A stretch of DNA of 64,000 bases. Origin: Parasutterella excrementihominis YIT 11859. GTDB taxonomy: Bacteria > Pseudomonadota > Gammaproteobacteria > Burkholderiales > Burkholderiaceae_F. Below the pieces are notes generated by a model. That model made no database searches, was not told the DNA's origin, and saw only the letters and a list, made by a program, of their open reading frames with translations. This document shows, in pieces, positions 9,184 to 16,372 of the stretch. Each line of letters begins with the position of its first letter. The first letter of the stretch is position 1. The position numbers and the translations under genes are program-made. The stretch spans positions 10,157 to 74,156 of the forward strand of contig NZ_GL883756.1 of assembly GCF_000205025.1 (NCBI RefSeq), written 5' to 3'.

Positions 9184-10281
9184 ATGAGTTCAGCTCTTAA
9201 AGAATTATTCCCAACAGTTAAAAGGCGTCCTCGTACTCTTCATGTCGAACGCGCGGAGAGAACTTCTGCATCTTTTCTAAGGGTTCTTTCTTCTAAAGAT
9301 AAAGCCCGGGGAATAGCGAAACGCCTTCCGGAAGCTTTTGTTCATTTTGGAAGCGGTACCATAAAAAATTATGAGCATCTAAGACGGGCCGTATCGTACA
9401 TTGCAAGAAACGGAAATATCACGTTAGAGAAAGCTGATAAAAGCCTCCTGGCTGGGAAAGCAGACTACGACAGTGAGCTTTACAAGTGGAAATTAAGCCA
9501 AACGATCCCTGATCAGGGCGGCTCTCTAAGCCATGCCAGAAGGCTTATTCTTTCAATGCCTGCGGGTACGCCGGAAGATAAATTCAAAAACGCGTGCAGA
9601 AAATGGGCAAACGACACTCTGTCCGGCTACGAATTTGTACTTGGATTTCACACAGCCTCTACAGACCAAAAAACTAACCAGCCTCACTGTCATATTATCG
9701 TTAGTACCATCGGAAAGGATGGTAAGCGAATGCATATTGATAACCAAACTCGTGACGCCATGAGGGAGCATTTTGTCGCTTGTCTTAAAGACTTTGGTAT
9801 CGAAGCAACTGCCACGCGCCGCTGGTCAAGAGGAAAAGTGCTAAAGGGAGTCCCTATTTCTGAAATACATAATGAAAGAAAATTTGCTTCGAGCCAGGAA
9901 AGAGCCAAAGCTCATGCTATCGCTCGAAAAAAAGAACGTCTTAGAGCGAAAGATAAGCAAATACAAAGCGTCATCTCTGCCTTCAAAGAAGGAAGGAATA
10001 TCGAAGATACTCCCGGCATTACAAAAATCAAAAAGAATCGAGAAAAACTCCTTCAGCTTGTTAGCAAAGCCATCGCTGAACTGGAACAAAGCGGAAACTC
10101 TGAAGATTTAAAAATAGCAGCAGGCTTAAAGGACTATTACAAAACGCTTGGCCCTGTTGAATCTTTGAGCCAGCGAACTTTGCGTGAATTAAGAGAAACT
10201 CAAAGGAACAATCAGAAACAAGCGGACCATATCCGGAGGATGCAAGCTATGAAGAAGAGGAAAAACGGATTAGAGCGGTAG
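9184..10281 (+). CDS. Relaxase, VirD2/MobA-like
   Basis: Nicks one strand at the transfer origin and stays bound to it during conjugation. The 365-residue protein has a motif with Tyr72 in VSYIARNG, a candidate nucleophile, and a histidine motif PHCHIIV (His168, His170) that would bind the metal. A basic segment follows from about 210 onward and the C-terminus is basic and coiled-coil-like. This is the arrangement of MOBP/VirD2-type enzymes. The start lies 3 bases after the topB stop. The reading frame continues for 49 codons in the -1 phase past the stop, recorded separately. The transfer origin was not found in the window. Confidence 0.85.
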   Translation: MSSALKELFPTVKRRPRTLHVERAERTSASFLRVLSSKDKARGIAKRLPEAFVHFGSGTIKNYEHLRRAVSYIARNGNITLEKADKSLLAGKADYDSELYKWKLSQTIPDQGGSLSHARRLILSMPAGTPEDKFKNACRKWANDTLSGYEFVLGFHTASTDQKTNQPHCHIIVSTIGKDGKRMHIDNQTRDAMREHFVACLKDFGIEATATRRWSRGKVLKGVPISEIHNERKFASSQERAKAHAIARKKERLRAKDKQIQSVISAFKEGRNIEDTPGITKIKKNREKLLQLVSKAIAELEQSGNSEDLKIAAGLKDYYKTLGPVESLSQRTLRELRETQRNNQKQADHIRRMQAMKKRKNGLER

Positions 10282-10430
10282 TTAGATTAGAATTCACCTA
10301 CCACAAAGAAGAATGTAAAGGCATTGAAAGCCTCAGCCCTGAAACCTGCGTCTATCCCTTAATTTTAGGAATTAGAGAAACACGCGAGCCCCTTTGCTTA
10401 TGCTCCGGGGCTCTTTACTTACGCGCCTAG
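10188..10430 (+). other. Open -1 frame overlapping and extending the relaxase 3' end
   Basis: In the -1 phase relative to the relaxase, the frame stays open for 80 codons from just after a stop at 10185-10187 to TAG at 10428-10430. It has no ATG, GTG or TTG that would start it well. The part after the relaxase stop reads as a plausible globular segment with two adjacent Cys-containing patches. A run GGAAAAAC lies close to the relaxase end and could favour slippage, though it is not a perfect slippery heptamer. It could be a frameshifted extension, a decayed gene or chance. Confidence 0.25.
10386..10413 (+). terminator. Hairpin after the transfer operon
   Basis: Inverted repeat GAGCCCC / GGGGCTC with a 14-base loop, followed by TTTACTT. 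It is a candidate weak terminator for the transfer operon, but it lies inside the -1 frame noted above. Confidence 0.4.
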
Positions 10431-10540
10431 CACATCAGCAATAAAACCGTAACGACCACCACTTTAATGATGATTCGGCTTAATTGCCGTATACTAGAGG
10501 CTGTTGATGCTTTGTCGAGCATGAATCAACTTCCTTCAAG

Positions 10541-10568
10541 CGCCTCCTGACTACGAATCAAGGAGGCG
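10541..10568 (+). promoter_or_regulatory. Hairpin sequestering a ribosome binding site
   Basis: CGCCTCCT (10541-10548) and AGGAGGCG (10561-10568) are perfect reverse complements with a 12-base loop. The right arm contains AGGAGG, placed 8 bases before ATG at 10575. Folding would hide this strong ribosome binding site. The weak run TTTAAC after the stem makes a terminator less likely, though not excluded. Confidence 0.5.
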
Positions 10569-10574
10569 TTTAAC

Positions 10575-10661
10575 ATGGTTTCTACTCCGACCAGAAAGAT
10601 AACCAAGAACTTTCTGATTCCGCCCCTGTCATGCCCACCAGAGTTGGTTTTTGCATTCTAG
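10575..10661 (+). CDS. Possible 28-residue peptide
   Basis: ATG with a near-ideal ribosome binding site (AGGAGG, spacing 8) opens a 28-codon frame ending in TAG. The peptide has a basic N-terminal half (TRKITKNF), then a Pro-rich hydrophobic end (IPPLSCPP, LVFAF). I recognise no family. It could be a leader peptide, a small membrane-active peptide, or untranslated sequence. Its support is the ribosome binding site and the hairpin over it, not similarity. Confidence 0.3.
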   Translation: MVSTPTRKITKNFLIPPLSCPPELVFAF

Positions 10662-10729
10662 CAAAACAGCTTGGATCTATATATGGCGAAATGTTCCTTC
10701 TCTAATGTTCCATCGGGCATACAGGTACT

Positions 10730-10771
10730 TATAGATGACTTTTTGGATTAATTTTCCTTAATCCATCTATA
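10730..10771. repeat. Imperfect inverted repeat
   Basis: TGGATTAA (10744-10751) pairs with TTAATCCA (10758-10765), and the flanks TATAGA (10730-10735) and TCTATA (10766-10771) also pair, leaving an 8-base bulge on the left arm. It ends 20 bases before the -10-like TATTATAAT. It could be an operator, a recombination site or an RNA hairpin. Confidence 0.4.
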
Positions 10772-10821
10772 ACTACTTGAATTCATTAGAGTATTATAAT
10801 GCTCTCACTGACCAGAATTCC

Positions 10822-10860
10822 ACCCGGGTGTTCAGACGAACATCCGGGTTTTATTTTTTC
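10822..10860 (+). terminator. Rho-independent terminator
   Basis: Stem ACCCGGGTGTTC (10822-10833) with GAACATCCGGGT (10838-10849), loop AGAC, followed by a T-rich run to 10859. It ends transcripts on the + strand. No clear gene precedes it except the 28-codon frame, so it may close a small RNA starting near the TATTATAAT at 10792-10800. It also abuts the stop codon of the MFS gene on the other strand. Confidence 0.75.
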
Positions 10861-12014
10861 CCGTAATTCAAATAAATAATCAGAGGAAAGAGGATCAGGC
10901 CCGATGCCACAATCACTGCCTGATATCCAAACCAGCCCGAAAGTGCTCCGGCCGCAAACGGCCCTAACGCCATACCGGCGTGTCCTGTTAGAAAATTAAA
11001 TCCGAACACTTCGCCCTTCTTATCCGGCGGACATTCTGTCGAGATGATCGAATTCACTAAAGGAATTAGGCCGGCGATAGCAAATCCGGCGATGAATCGC
11101 CAAACACCGAATTCAAACGGAGTGCGACCTAAGACCTGGGCAGAGATTAAAAGGCCTGCAAAGAACAGAGAGCAGGAAAGCACTTTCAAAAATCCGAACT
11201 TCTGCCCCGCTGCTCCGAGAATCGGAGATGCGATCATGATCGAAATCGCGCAAACGGAAAATATCGTCCCCGAAAGCATCATGATGTTGTCCATGCTTCC
11301 CTGAAGCTGAGCAATGTAGAGCGGCAGAATTGGCTGAGCTGAGAACAAAGACGCGTGGATCACTGCGCACGCCATCAGCATCTTAAAGATCGCAGGCTGA
11401 CGAATAACACTCCAGTCGAACCAATTCCTTGAAGTAACTTTAATCGTCCTTGGCTTTTCTTTAATGCAAAAACCAATGAGTAAAGAAATAAGACCCAGAG
11501 CGACGGACGCTACGAAGAAAGATTCACGCATTCCGAAATAATCTGCCAGCACACCGCCCACAAATGGTCCCACGACCGCTCCGACTGTCATACCGCCCTG
11601 CATCAACCCCATAGACAGACCTGTTTTACGGGCAGGAATTGAGGCAGCTAATAGAGCTAACAAGGCGGGATAAAGACCGGCGCACAAACCTTGGAAAAAC
11701 CGCGCAGCAAACAGCTGCATCGGGGTCTGAACAATGCCGCACAGTGCATAGCTGATCGTCAGACCGATCGAAGCTCTTAACGCCATGAGTTTGCGGCTTT
11801 TACGGTCCGCGAGGACGCCCCAGACGGGGCCAAGCAGTCCGCTCACAAAGAAAGTCACCGCAAAAACTGCACCTGACCACATGTCGACTTCAGAAGCCTT
11901 AGCTCCGAGTTCAGAGGATAGATACACCGGCAAAAACGGCGTAATCATCGTGAACGACATATCCATCAAGAATGCGCTGGCGACTAAGATCGTAAGCGTT
12001 ACTACCCACGGCAC
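10851..12014 (-). CDS. MFS multidrug exporter, MdtG-like
   Basis: An inner-membrane proton antiporter of the major facilitator superfamily, 387 residues with about 12 hydrophobic segments. Residues 43-80 contain the MFS signature region around DMWSGAVFAVTFFVSG and [13 protein letters not shown] (loop 2-3), wording close to E. coli MdtG. The first segment starts at the N-terminus, MPWVVTLTILVAS. Substrate is not readable from sequence; drug or metabolite efflux is inference from the family. A second, clearly related gene lies at 52764-53966. It is divergent from the binding-protein gene at 12170, with 155 bases between. Confidence 0.85.
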   Translation of the reverse strand: MPWVVTLTILVASAFLMDMSFTMITPFLPVYLSSELGAKASEVDMWSGAVFAVTFFVSGLLGPVWGVLADRKSRKLMALRASIGLTISYALCGIVQTPMQLFAARFFQGLCAGLYPALLALLAASIPARKTGLSMGLMQGGMTVGAVVGPFVGGVLADYFGMRESFFVASVALGLISLLIGFCIKEKPRTIKVTSRNWFDWSVIRQPAIFKMLMACAVIHASLFSAQPILPLYIAQLQGSMDNIMMLSGTIFSVCAISIMIASPILGAAGQKFGFLKVLSCSLFFAGLLISAQVLGRTPFEFGVWRFIAGFAIAGLIPLVNSIISTECPPDKKGEVFGFNFLTGHAGMALGPFAAGALSGWFGYQAVIVASGLILFPLIIYLNYGKK

Positions 12015-12106
12015 GAGAGCCCCTCCTTCTCTTGATCTTTTTAAGGATTATGCGCTCGAAACGGGCAGTTTTAAACATTTCACGAGAACCGAAAAATTTC
12101 CTTCGT

Positions 12107-12112
12107 TATAAT
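12107..12112 (+). promoter_or_regulatory. Candidate -10 element of the binding-protein gene
   Basis: Perfect TATAAT, 57 bases before the ATG of the binding protein. No convincing -35 is found 16-18 bases upstream, so it may need an activator or be fortuitous. Confidence 0.4.
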
Positions 12113-12169
12113 TCGGAGTGGTAAACATCTAATGGCAGAATAGTCAAAATATCTCTGGATTCTAAGCTG

Positions 12170-13168
12170 ATGAAACTCGTCACTAAATTTGCTGCGTCCT
12201 TAGCCGCTCTTGGCCTTTCTTTTAATGTTCTTGCTGCAGAACTGAATGTTTACGCTTCCATGCCTGAGAAATATGCTTCTCAGGTGCTGGAGCAGTTCAC
12301 TAAAGACACGGGGATCAAAGTCAACTTCTTAAGACTTTCTTCCGGTGAAGTTCTGTCTCGACTCCAGGCAGAAAAAAGCAATCCTCAAGTCGATGTTCTT
12401 CTAGGAGGACCGGCAGACTACCTCGAAGTCGCCAAGAACGAAGGACTGACGGCGCCTTATAAACCTAAAGGCTCTGATTTCATTCCGGCTGAATTTAAGG
12501 ACCCTCAAAATTATTGGACCGGTATCGGCATCATGCCGCTTGCCTTCATCACGAATAACAACTTTCTTAAAAAGAACAACCTGAAGGCTCCAACTTCCTG
12601 GCAGGATTTTCTGAAGCCTGAATACAAGGAAGGTCTTATTCTGGCTGATGCCCGAACCTCCGGCACTGCGACGGAACGCCTCTTTTCTTTAGAAAGAGTA
12701 TTCGGACGTCAAGATAGTATCGATTTCCAGAAAAAACTTCACAAGAACGTTCAGATGTACACCAAGAGCGGAGCATGGCCTGCCTTGCGTGTCGGTGACG
12801 GACTGGCAGCCGCTGCCATGGTTTACTTGCCTGATGCGCTGGACATCCTCCAGTTAGGCTATCCGGTCACGATTTCTTATCCGAAGGAAGGCGTTACTTT
12901 CGGCATCGAAGTTGTCTCCCTTTTAAAGGGAGCCAAGCATCCTAAAGAGGCAAAAGAATTTTTAGACTGGGCCACTTCACCTAAGCTTGCTGAATTTCTT
13001 ATCAAAAACAAGATTAGGTATGTTCCCACACGTACGGACGTCAAAGTTGACGATCCCGTGCTGGACCTAAAGAACATCCGTATGCTCAGCGTCCCCTTAT
13101 CTGAAAAAGGCCGGCTGCGCGAACAGCTAACGAAAGACTGGATTGATCAGGTCTTACAGGCTAAATAA
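12170..13168 (+). CDS. Periplasmic ABC-type binding protein (iron/phosphonate-like family)
   Basis: A 332-residue exported solute-binding protein. The N-terminus MKLVTKFAASLAALGLSFNV ends at an Ala-type signal cleavage near residue 23. The mature start LNVYASMPEKYASQVLEQF and the segment VDVLLGGPADYLEVAKNEGL are typical of the group containing Fe(III)-binding AfuA/FutA-like and 2-aminoethylphosphonate-binding proteins. No permease or ATPase gene is adjacent: upstream is the divergent MFS gene and downstream is coaE. It must use components encoded elsewhere or act as a sensor. Ligand is not assignable from sequence. A terminator follows. Confidence 0.8.
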   Translation: MKLVTKFAASLAALGLSFNVLAAELNVYASMPEKYASQVLEQFTKDTGIKVNFLRLSSGEVLSRLQAEKSNPQVDVLLGGPADYLEVAKNEGLTAPYKPKGSDFIPAEFKDPQNYWTGIGIMPLAFITNNNFLKKNNLKAPTSWQDFLKPEYKEGLILADARTSGTATERLFSLERVFGRQDSIDFQKKLHKNVQMYTKSGAWPALRVGDGLAAAAMVYLPDALDILQLGYPVTISYPKEGVTFGIEVVSLLKGAKHPKEAKEFLDWATSPKLAEFLIKNKIRYVPTRTDVKVDDPVLDLKNIRMLSVPLSEKGRLREQLTKDWIDQVLQAK

Positions 13169-13187
13169 GACGTTAAATTAGAATTCC

Positions 13188-13222
13188 GGCGGCTTTTTAA
13201 AAAGAAAAACAAGCCGCCTTCA
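13188..13222 (+). terminator. Terminator after the binding-protein gene
   Basis: Stem GGCGGCTT (13188-13195) with AAGCCGCC (13211-13218), a 15-base A-rich loop, then TTCAATTT. The T run is interrupted. Confidence 0.6.
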
Positions 13223-13246
13223 ATTTAATAATGGGCGCACTCAATC

Positions 13247-13849
13247 ATGAAAGTAATCGGTCTGACAGGCGGAATTGGGTCCGGCAAAACAACAGTTTCA
13301 GACTTGTTTGGCGAATTAGGAATTGATGTTGTGGACGCCGATGTCGTCTCTCGACAATTAACTGCCGTAAACGGCGGAGCAATGCCGGAAATCATTAAAC
13401 AGTTCGGGCCTGAGGCAGCTTCTCCTGACAGCTCCATGAATCGAAGGTTCATTAGGGAACTGGTGTTTTCTGATCCTGAAGCTAAAACCGTTCTGGAAAA
13501 TATCTTGCATCCTCTAATCCGCAAGGAATGTCAGCGCCAACTAGACGCTTCACAGTCCCCGTACACAATCTTAAGCGTCCCGCTTCTTATTGAAAGTCCT
13601 TTCTGGCGTTCTTCAATTAATCGACTGCTGGTTGTTGAAGCGCCTGAAGCTCTGAGAATCGAAAGAGTCATTCAAAGAAGCAAGCTAACGCCCGAAGGTG
13701 TAAAGAAGATTATTTCAACTCAGGCGACAACCGCGCAAAGACTCGATGCTGCAGATGACGTCATTGAAAATATAGGTACTCGCGAGATGCTGAAAGCTTC
13801 TGTATTAAAACTTCATTTGATGTACCTTTCCTTGAGTAAGCAAGACTAG
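13247..13849 (+). CDS. coaE: Dephospho-CoA kinase
   Basis: Phosphorylates the 3' hydroxyl of dephospho-CoA with ATP, the last step of coenzyme A synthesis, in the cytoplasm. The 200-residue length is standard. The N-terminus KVIGLTGGIGSGKTTVSDLF has the P-loop GGIGSGKT (8-15), followed by the family motif VVDADVVSRQL. The lid region LIRKECQRQL and the segment VPLLIES match the family. In betaproteobacteria coaE commonly lies before zapD and yacG, as here. An out-of-frame ATG at 13231 is ignored because it opens only a few codons. Confidence 0.96.
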   Translation: MKVIGLTGGIGSGKTTVSDLFGELGIDVVDADVVSRQLTAVNGGAMPEIIKQFGPEAASPDSSMNRRFIRELVFSDPEAKTVLENILHPLIRKECQRQLDASQSPYTILSVPLLIESPFWRSSINRLLVVEAPEALRIERVIQRSKLTPEGVKKIISTQATTAQRLDAADDVIENIGTREMLKASVLKLHLMYLSLSKQD

Positions 13850-13865
13850 AGTTGGCTCTCAGTCA

Positions 13866-13904
13866 GTTGTATGGAACCCGCTGTCTCGCAGTGAGAGATA
13901 CAAC
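13866..13904. repeat. Bulged hairpin between coaE and zapD
   Basis: GTTGTAT (13866-13872) pairs with ATACAAC (13898-13904); inside, TCTC (13884-13887) pairs with GAGA (13893-13896) over the loop GCAGT. It lies just after coaE with no T tract, so it is more likely an RNA-structured leader or mRNA end than a terminator. The remaining part of the 234-base gap shows only a small GCC-TTCG-GGC hairpin near 14010. Confidence 0.35.
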
Positions 13905-14083
13905 AGCGTATTTTCTTAGTCTTAACCTTCTGTTTGTGTACAATCGTGAGAGAGAATCCCCTGGTATTTTTGCGTTATTTCTGAGAGATTTTTCGATAGC
14001 CGAACGCCTTCGGCGGTAATCCTTTCCATTACCGACCGTTAAGGGGAAAATATAAAATTATTCTAGGACTGCGAGAGATTGGA

Positions 14084-14854
14084 ATGACCGAAACCTTATT
14101 ACGATATGAGTTTCCCTCCAACGAAAAACTTCGTACTTTTTTGAGACTGGCTGATCTTTTTAAACAGCTGACATGGTTCGCTCAGCAGGAAAATTCAAAT
14201 GATCACCGGGCTGCCATCATTAAGTACTTTGAGATTCAAGAGGTTACGACTCGTGGAGATCAAAAAAATGACCTCCTGCACGAACTCGCTCGCTTCCGCT
14301 CCTGCCTGGAACCTCTCGCAAATAACGACAATGTCGACCAGGAGTCTTTAAAAGAAACCTTGGACAAGCTCCAAGCCAGCAGAGCCGAATTAAGCTGCGT
14401 GGGCGTCAGAATCTCCCATCTCTCCAGCCAGAACGAATTCCTTAAAACAGTCGGACAGCGCTCAGGCATTCCTGCCGGAACCTGTGAATTCGACGTCCCT
14501 GTTTACCACCATTGGCTTCACCTTTCGGCTGAAGAACGCAAGCACTATCTCAATGAGTGGATAAAGCCCCTGCTCCCCTACAGCAACGCCATCGATTTGA
14601 TTTTGAATCTGCTGCGCGGCACAGCTGAGTTAAATGACGTGGAAGCGATCAAAGGCTCTTACCAGAAAGACCTTCAGGGCAAAACGTTTACACTGCTCCA
14701 AGTGTTTGTGGATCCTAAACTGAATATGATTCCGAAGATCTCCGCGAACCGTTATCTCCTTTCGGTTCGTTTCTCCGGCGCCAATTTCGGCAGCGGTCCG
14801 ATCGCGGAAATTCCCGAGGTGATGCCTTTCCGCCTCGGTTTATGCAATATGTAG
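14084..14854 (+). CDS. zapD: Cell division protein ZapD
   Basis: Cytoplasmic protein that bundles and stabilises FtsZ filaments at the division ring by binding the FtsZ C-terminal peptide. The 256 residues match the family (formerly YacF). The N-terminal helices LLRYEFPSNEKLRTFLRLADL and the C-terminal beta segment ending in the conserved IPEVMPFRLGLCNM region are characteristic. It sits between coaE and yacG. The ATG follows AGAGATTGGA, giving a weak ribosome binding site. The downstream yacG gene starts 5 bases after this stop, or overlaps it if the earlier ATG is used. Confidence 0.93.
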   Translation: MTETLLRYEFPSNEKLRTFLRLADLFKQLTWFAQQENSNDHRAAIIKYFEIQEVTTRGDQKNDLLHELARFRSCLEPLANNDNVDQESLKETLDKLQASRAELSCVGVRISHLSSQNEFLKTVGQRSGIPAGTCEFDVPVYHHWLHLSAEERKHYLNEWIKPLLPYSNAIDLILNLLRGTAELNDVEAIKGSYQKDLQGKTFTLLQVFVDPKLNMIPKISANRYLLSVRFSGANFGSGPIAEIPEVMPFRLGLCNM

Positions 14855-14859
14855 TAAAA

Positions 14860-15093
14860 ATGGCAATTAAAGTTAAATGCCCGACCTGCGGGCGTGAATG
14901 TGAATACTCAGACAAGAACCCATATCGTCCTTTCTGCTGCGAACGTTGCCGCTTAATCGATCTCGGCGCGTGGGCAGAAGGGAAATATTCCATCAAAGAT
15001 AAACCGATGGAAGGCGACGACGATCTTGATATCTCTGCCGATGCACTCGCCACCGGCAAACTCGCCGCACATAAAGCTGACCTAGAGAAGTAG
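14860..15093 (+). CDS. yacG: DNA gyrase inhibitor YacG
   Basis: Small zinc protein that binds GyrB and blocks gyrase. The 77-residue form starts at ATG 14860 (MAIKVK); an in-frame ATG at 14842 overlaps the end of zapD and adds six residues that do not look conserved. The zinc ligands are Cys7, Cys10, Cys26 and Cys30 in CPTCG and CCERC. The typical segment RLIDLGAWAEGKYSI follows. Translation is probably coupled to zapD. The gene converges with the nudix gene two bases downstream. Confidence 0.9.
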   Translation: MAIKVKCPTCGRECEYSDKNPYRPFCCERCRLIDLGAWAEGKYSIKDKPMEGDDDLDISADALATGKLAAHKADLEK

Positions 15094-15095
15094 AA

Positions 15096-15491
15096 CTACT
15101 TTCTCGCCGTCACCTGCGCTAGTACCGGTTCCGTCGCCGGCAAAATCGGATGTGGTAAGTCCTCTAAGGTACAGAATCGATATGTCTGTCCTTCGAGACA
15201 TTTCAGCTCTTCAGGATTCAAACGGCAATGCTGGAAATGCAAATGCACGGTGGCATGAGGATACGTGAACACCGTTGAATAAACCTCTCGGCAATCAGTT
15301 ACCTGAACGCCGAGTTCTTCTTTCATTTCACGGACAAGCGCTTCCTCAAGAGTTTCTCCGGCTTCGACTTTGCCGCCCGGAAATTCCCAGTAGCCCGCAT
15401 AGACTTTGCCTTCGGGACGCGAAGTCATCAGAAAACGTCCGTCTTTATCAAAAGCCACGGCAACAACCACTTCGGTCGGTTTAGTTGTCAT
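15096..15491 (-). CDS. NUDIX hydrolase, MutT-like
   Basis: Hydrolyses nucleoside diphosphate-linked substrates; MutT-type enzymes remove 8-oxo-dGTP. Start chosen at ATG 15491 (MTTKPTEVVV), giving 131 residues; the longer frame upstream lies inside the preceding ATPase gene. The complete Nudix box is at residues 40-62 (G-x5-E-x7-RE-x2-EE-x-G-V pattern, with REMKEELGV). The N-terminal strand VAVAFDKDGRFLMTSR and WEFPGGK are as in MutT. It overlaps the ATPase gene by 11 bases. The betaproteobacterial context (ATPase-nudix-yacG-zapD) supports this, and a MutT-type sanitation role is likely but not proved. Confidence 0.88.
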   Translation of the reverse strand: MTTKPTEVVVAVAFDKDGRFLMTSRPEGKVYAGYWEFPGGKVEAGETLEEALVREMKEELGVQVTDCREVYSTVFTYPHATVHLHFQHCRLNPEELKCLEGQTYRFCTLEDLPHPILPATEPVLAQVTARK

Positions 15492-16365
15492 GCTCAGTCT
15501 CCAAATGCATTCTTCCTGCCCAGTCGCGTGCAAACTGGTAAGCCACACGGCCGGAACGAGAACCGCGCTGCAGTGCAAACTGCAATGCTTCGGTTTGCCA
15601 TCTGTCGGAGATTTCTCCGCCGAAATGTTTTGTCCAGCCTTCGGCGACCGCTAAATATTCTTTTTGAGAGAACGGGTAGAAGCTCAACCAAAGACCGAAA
15701 CGCTCGGATAACGACATCTTTTCTTCGATCGTCTCAGCCGGATGGAGTTCGCCGTCTTCGTCCATGCTGCTGGCAAGGTTGTCCTGCATTTTCTCTGGCA
15801 TTAAGTGACGACGATTGGATGTTGCGTACACCAGCAGATTGTCTCCGGTCGAAGCCACGGAGCCGTCCAAAATCGCTTTCAGTGCTTTGTATCCGCCTTC
15901 TCCGAATTCAAAAGACAAATCATCGCAGAAGACAATAAATTTTTCGGGTCGATCGGCGATGCGCTGAGCAATGTCGATCAGATCCTTTAAATCTTCTTTG
16001 TCCACTTCAATGAGACGCAGTCCTTGATCTGCAAACTGCTTCAAACACGCACGGATAAGAGAGGATTTTCCGGTGCCTCGCGCACCGGTTAAAAGAACAT
16101 TATTTGCGGGCAAACCTCGAACAAACTGCTCCGTGTTTCTGAGTAATGCGGCTTTCTGCTGATCCGCATTCTTAATCGAATCCGGATCTACGAGTGCGAC
16201 TCGATGAATCGGCTCGAGGACGCCGTAGGACATGCCCAAGTATTGTTTGCGGCGCCACCGAAAAGCCGCCGCACTCCAATCCACTTCATCCTCGATCTTT
16301 GGAAGAAGGATTTCCAGTCGATCGAGAAGACGTTCCAGTTTTTGTTCGAGTTTTGCGTCTGCCAT
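15481..16365 (-). CDS. AAA-type ATPase, DUF815 family
   Basis: Predicted cytoplasmic P-loop ATPase of unknown task, 294 residues from ATG 16365 (MADAKLEQ). An upstream extension to 16458 would lie within argJ and is not used. An N-terminal coiled helix (EQKLERLLDRLEILL) precedes Walker A GARGTGKS (94-101) and Walker B KFIVFCDDLSFE (Asp148-Asp149). The segment YATSNRRHLMPE is the sensor-1 region (SNRRHL is a family hallmark). It lies between argJ (7 bases upstream) and nudix (overlap 11). The function is not known, so no role is claimed. Confidence 0.85.
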   Translation of the reverse strand: MADAKLEQKLERLLDRLEILLPKIEDEVDWSAAAFRWRRKQYLGMSYGVLEPIHRVALVDPDSIKNADQQKAALLRNTEQFVRGLPANNVLLTGARGTGKSSLIRACLKQFADQGLRLIEVDKEDLKDLIDIAQRIADRPEKFIVFCDDLSFEFGEGGYKALKAILDGSVASTGDNLLVYATSNRRHLMPEKMQDNLASSMDEDGELHPAETIEEKMSLSERFGLWLSFYPFSQKEYLAVAEGWTKHFGGEISDRWQTEALQFALQRGSRSGRVAYQFARDWAGRMHLETEHDN

Positions 16366-16372
16366 CTCTTTT

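Larger units (their letters stand above)
10431..10821. other. Gene-poor strip at the element border with stacked hairpins
   Basis: No gene longer than 28 codons is seen. The strip holds a -10-like TATACT near 10488, a bulged hairpin at 10502-10530, the hairpin that covers a ribosome binding site at 10541-10568, a 28-codon frame, a short direct repeat (ATGTTCC twice, near 10690-10710), an imperfect inverted repeat at 10730-10771 and a -10-like TATTATAAT at 10792-10800. It separates the transfer genes from chromosomal-type genes and could contain an attachment site, but no duplicated core was recognised. Confidence 0.5.
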
